From Hyphomicrobiales bacterium (GTDB lineage Bacteria > Pseudomonadota > Alphaproteobacteria > Rhizobiales > Rhizobiaceae), in NCBI GenBank assembly GCA_900466605.1, contig UBMU01000018.1, positions 38,359 to 102,358 on the forward strand: 64,000 bases of DNA. The letters are read 5' to 3'. Shown in pieces: positions 63,981 to 64,000 of this stretch; positions within the stretch are counted from its first letter, which is position 1; each line of letters opens with the position of its first letter. A model generated the notes under the pieces. That model worked only from the letters and a program-made list of their open reading frames with translations, searched no databases and was not told where the DNA came from. A program made the translations under genes and the position numbers.

Positions 63981-64000
63981 ATGGCAAAGAGTAAGTTTGA
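63981..64000 (+). CDS. tuf: Elongation factor Tu, 5' end only
   Basis: ATG GCA AAG AGT AAG TTT GA gives MAKSKF plus the first two bases of Glu or Asp, the usual rhizobial EF-Tu start (MAKSKFE). AGGAAG lies about 8 bases upstream, and the tRNA-Tyr-tRNA-Gly-tuf order is known in bacteria. The rest is outside the window. Confidence 0.82.

Overview
The window reads as chromosomal DNA of an alphaproteobacterium of the order Hyphomicrobiales (Rhizobiales), most likely Rhizobiaceae. Support: an LdtR regulator beside an L,D-transpeptidase, a K+-independent proton pyrophosphatase, a Mg-type HemB that has lost the zinc cysteines, the DUF177-plsX-fabH-ihfA-merR order, an RNase E with a long acidic insertion in its S1 domain, and rhizobial small families (DUF982, DUF1515, DUF2842, DUF6163, BA14K). 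No database search was run; family names rest on reading the translations.

Layout. 1-9 kb: 3' end of parC, an SRPBCC protein, bpt (N-degron transferase), an RDD membrane protein, hemB, a DUF6163 membrane protein, ldtR, a glycosyltransferase and ldtP. 8.8-17.5 kb: glyA-nrdR-ribD-ribE, then a GNAT, a cupin and a small secreted protein on the other strand, then ribH-nusB and hppA, closed by a strong bidirectional terminator. 17.5-23.7 kb: bamE, a cytochrome bc1 chaperone, DUF177, plsX, fabH, ihfA, merR, a HAD phosphatase and a zinc-ribbon protein. 23.9-26.5 kb: a large autotransporter split by a frameshift. tRNA-Pro(GGG) follows.

28-36.3 kb: a polysaccharide locus with an O-antigen-ligase-like polymerase, an undecaprenyl-phosphate sugar-1-phosphate transferase, a GT4 glycosyltransferase and a Wza-like lipoprotein on the minus strand, diverging from a Wzc/GumC-like protein, plus a CelD-type acyltransferase. 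The parts are those of a Wzy-dependent exported polysaccharide. By content and position it resembles the unipolar polysaccharide (upp) locus of Agrobacterium (inference). 36.4-48.6 kb: ctaA, a DHFR-like protein, rne, an amidase, mrcA (PBP1A), prfB with its programmed frameshift, a secreted protein and NAD kinase.

48.7-61.1 kb: a decayed prophage or genomic island. It holds a broken tyrosine integrase, broken Rha/KilA-C and NusG-like genes, a DUF982 protein, a holin-like/DUF1515 pair, and fragments of LigD, HMCES/YedK and a sugar epimerase, with small secreted proteins between them. It abuts the 3' end of tRNA-Thr(TGT), a typical integration target. Two minus-strand terminator hairpins and a good promoter here suggest a small RNA. 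61.2-64 kb returns to core genes: rlmB, tRNA-Tyr, tRNA-Gly, a membrane protein and the first codons of tuf.

No CRISPR array, intact insertion sequence or clearly new multi-gene defence system was seen. The observations most worth testing are the candidate small RNAs, the Wzc-like protein with a degenerate ATP site, the 4-base slippage deletion in the autotransporter, and the decay pattern of the island.
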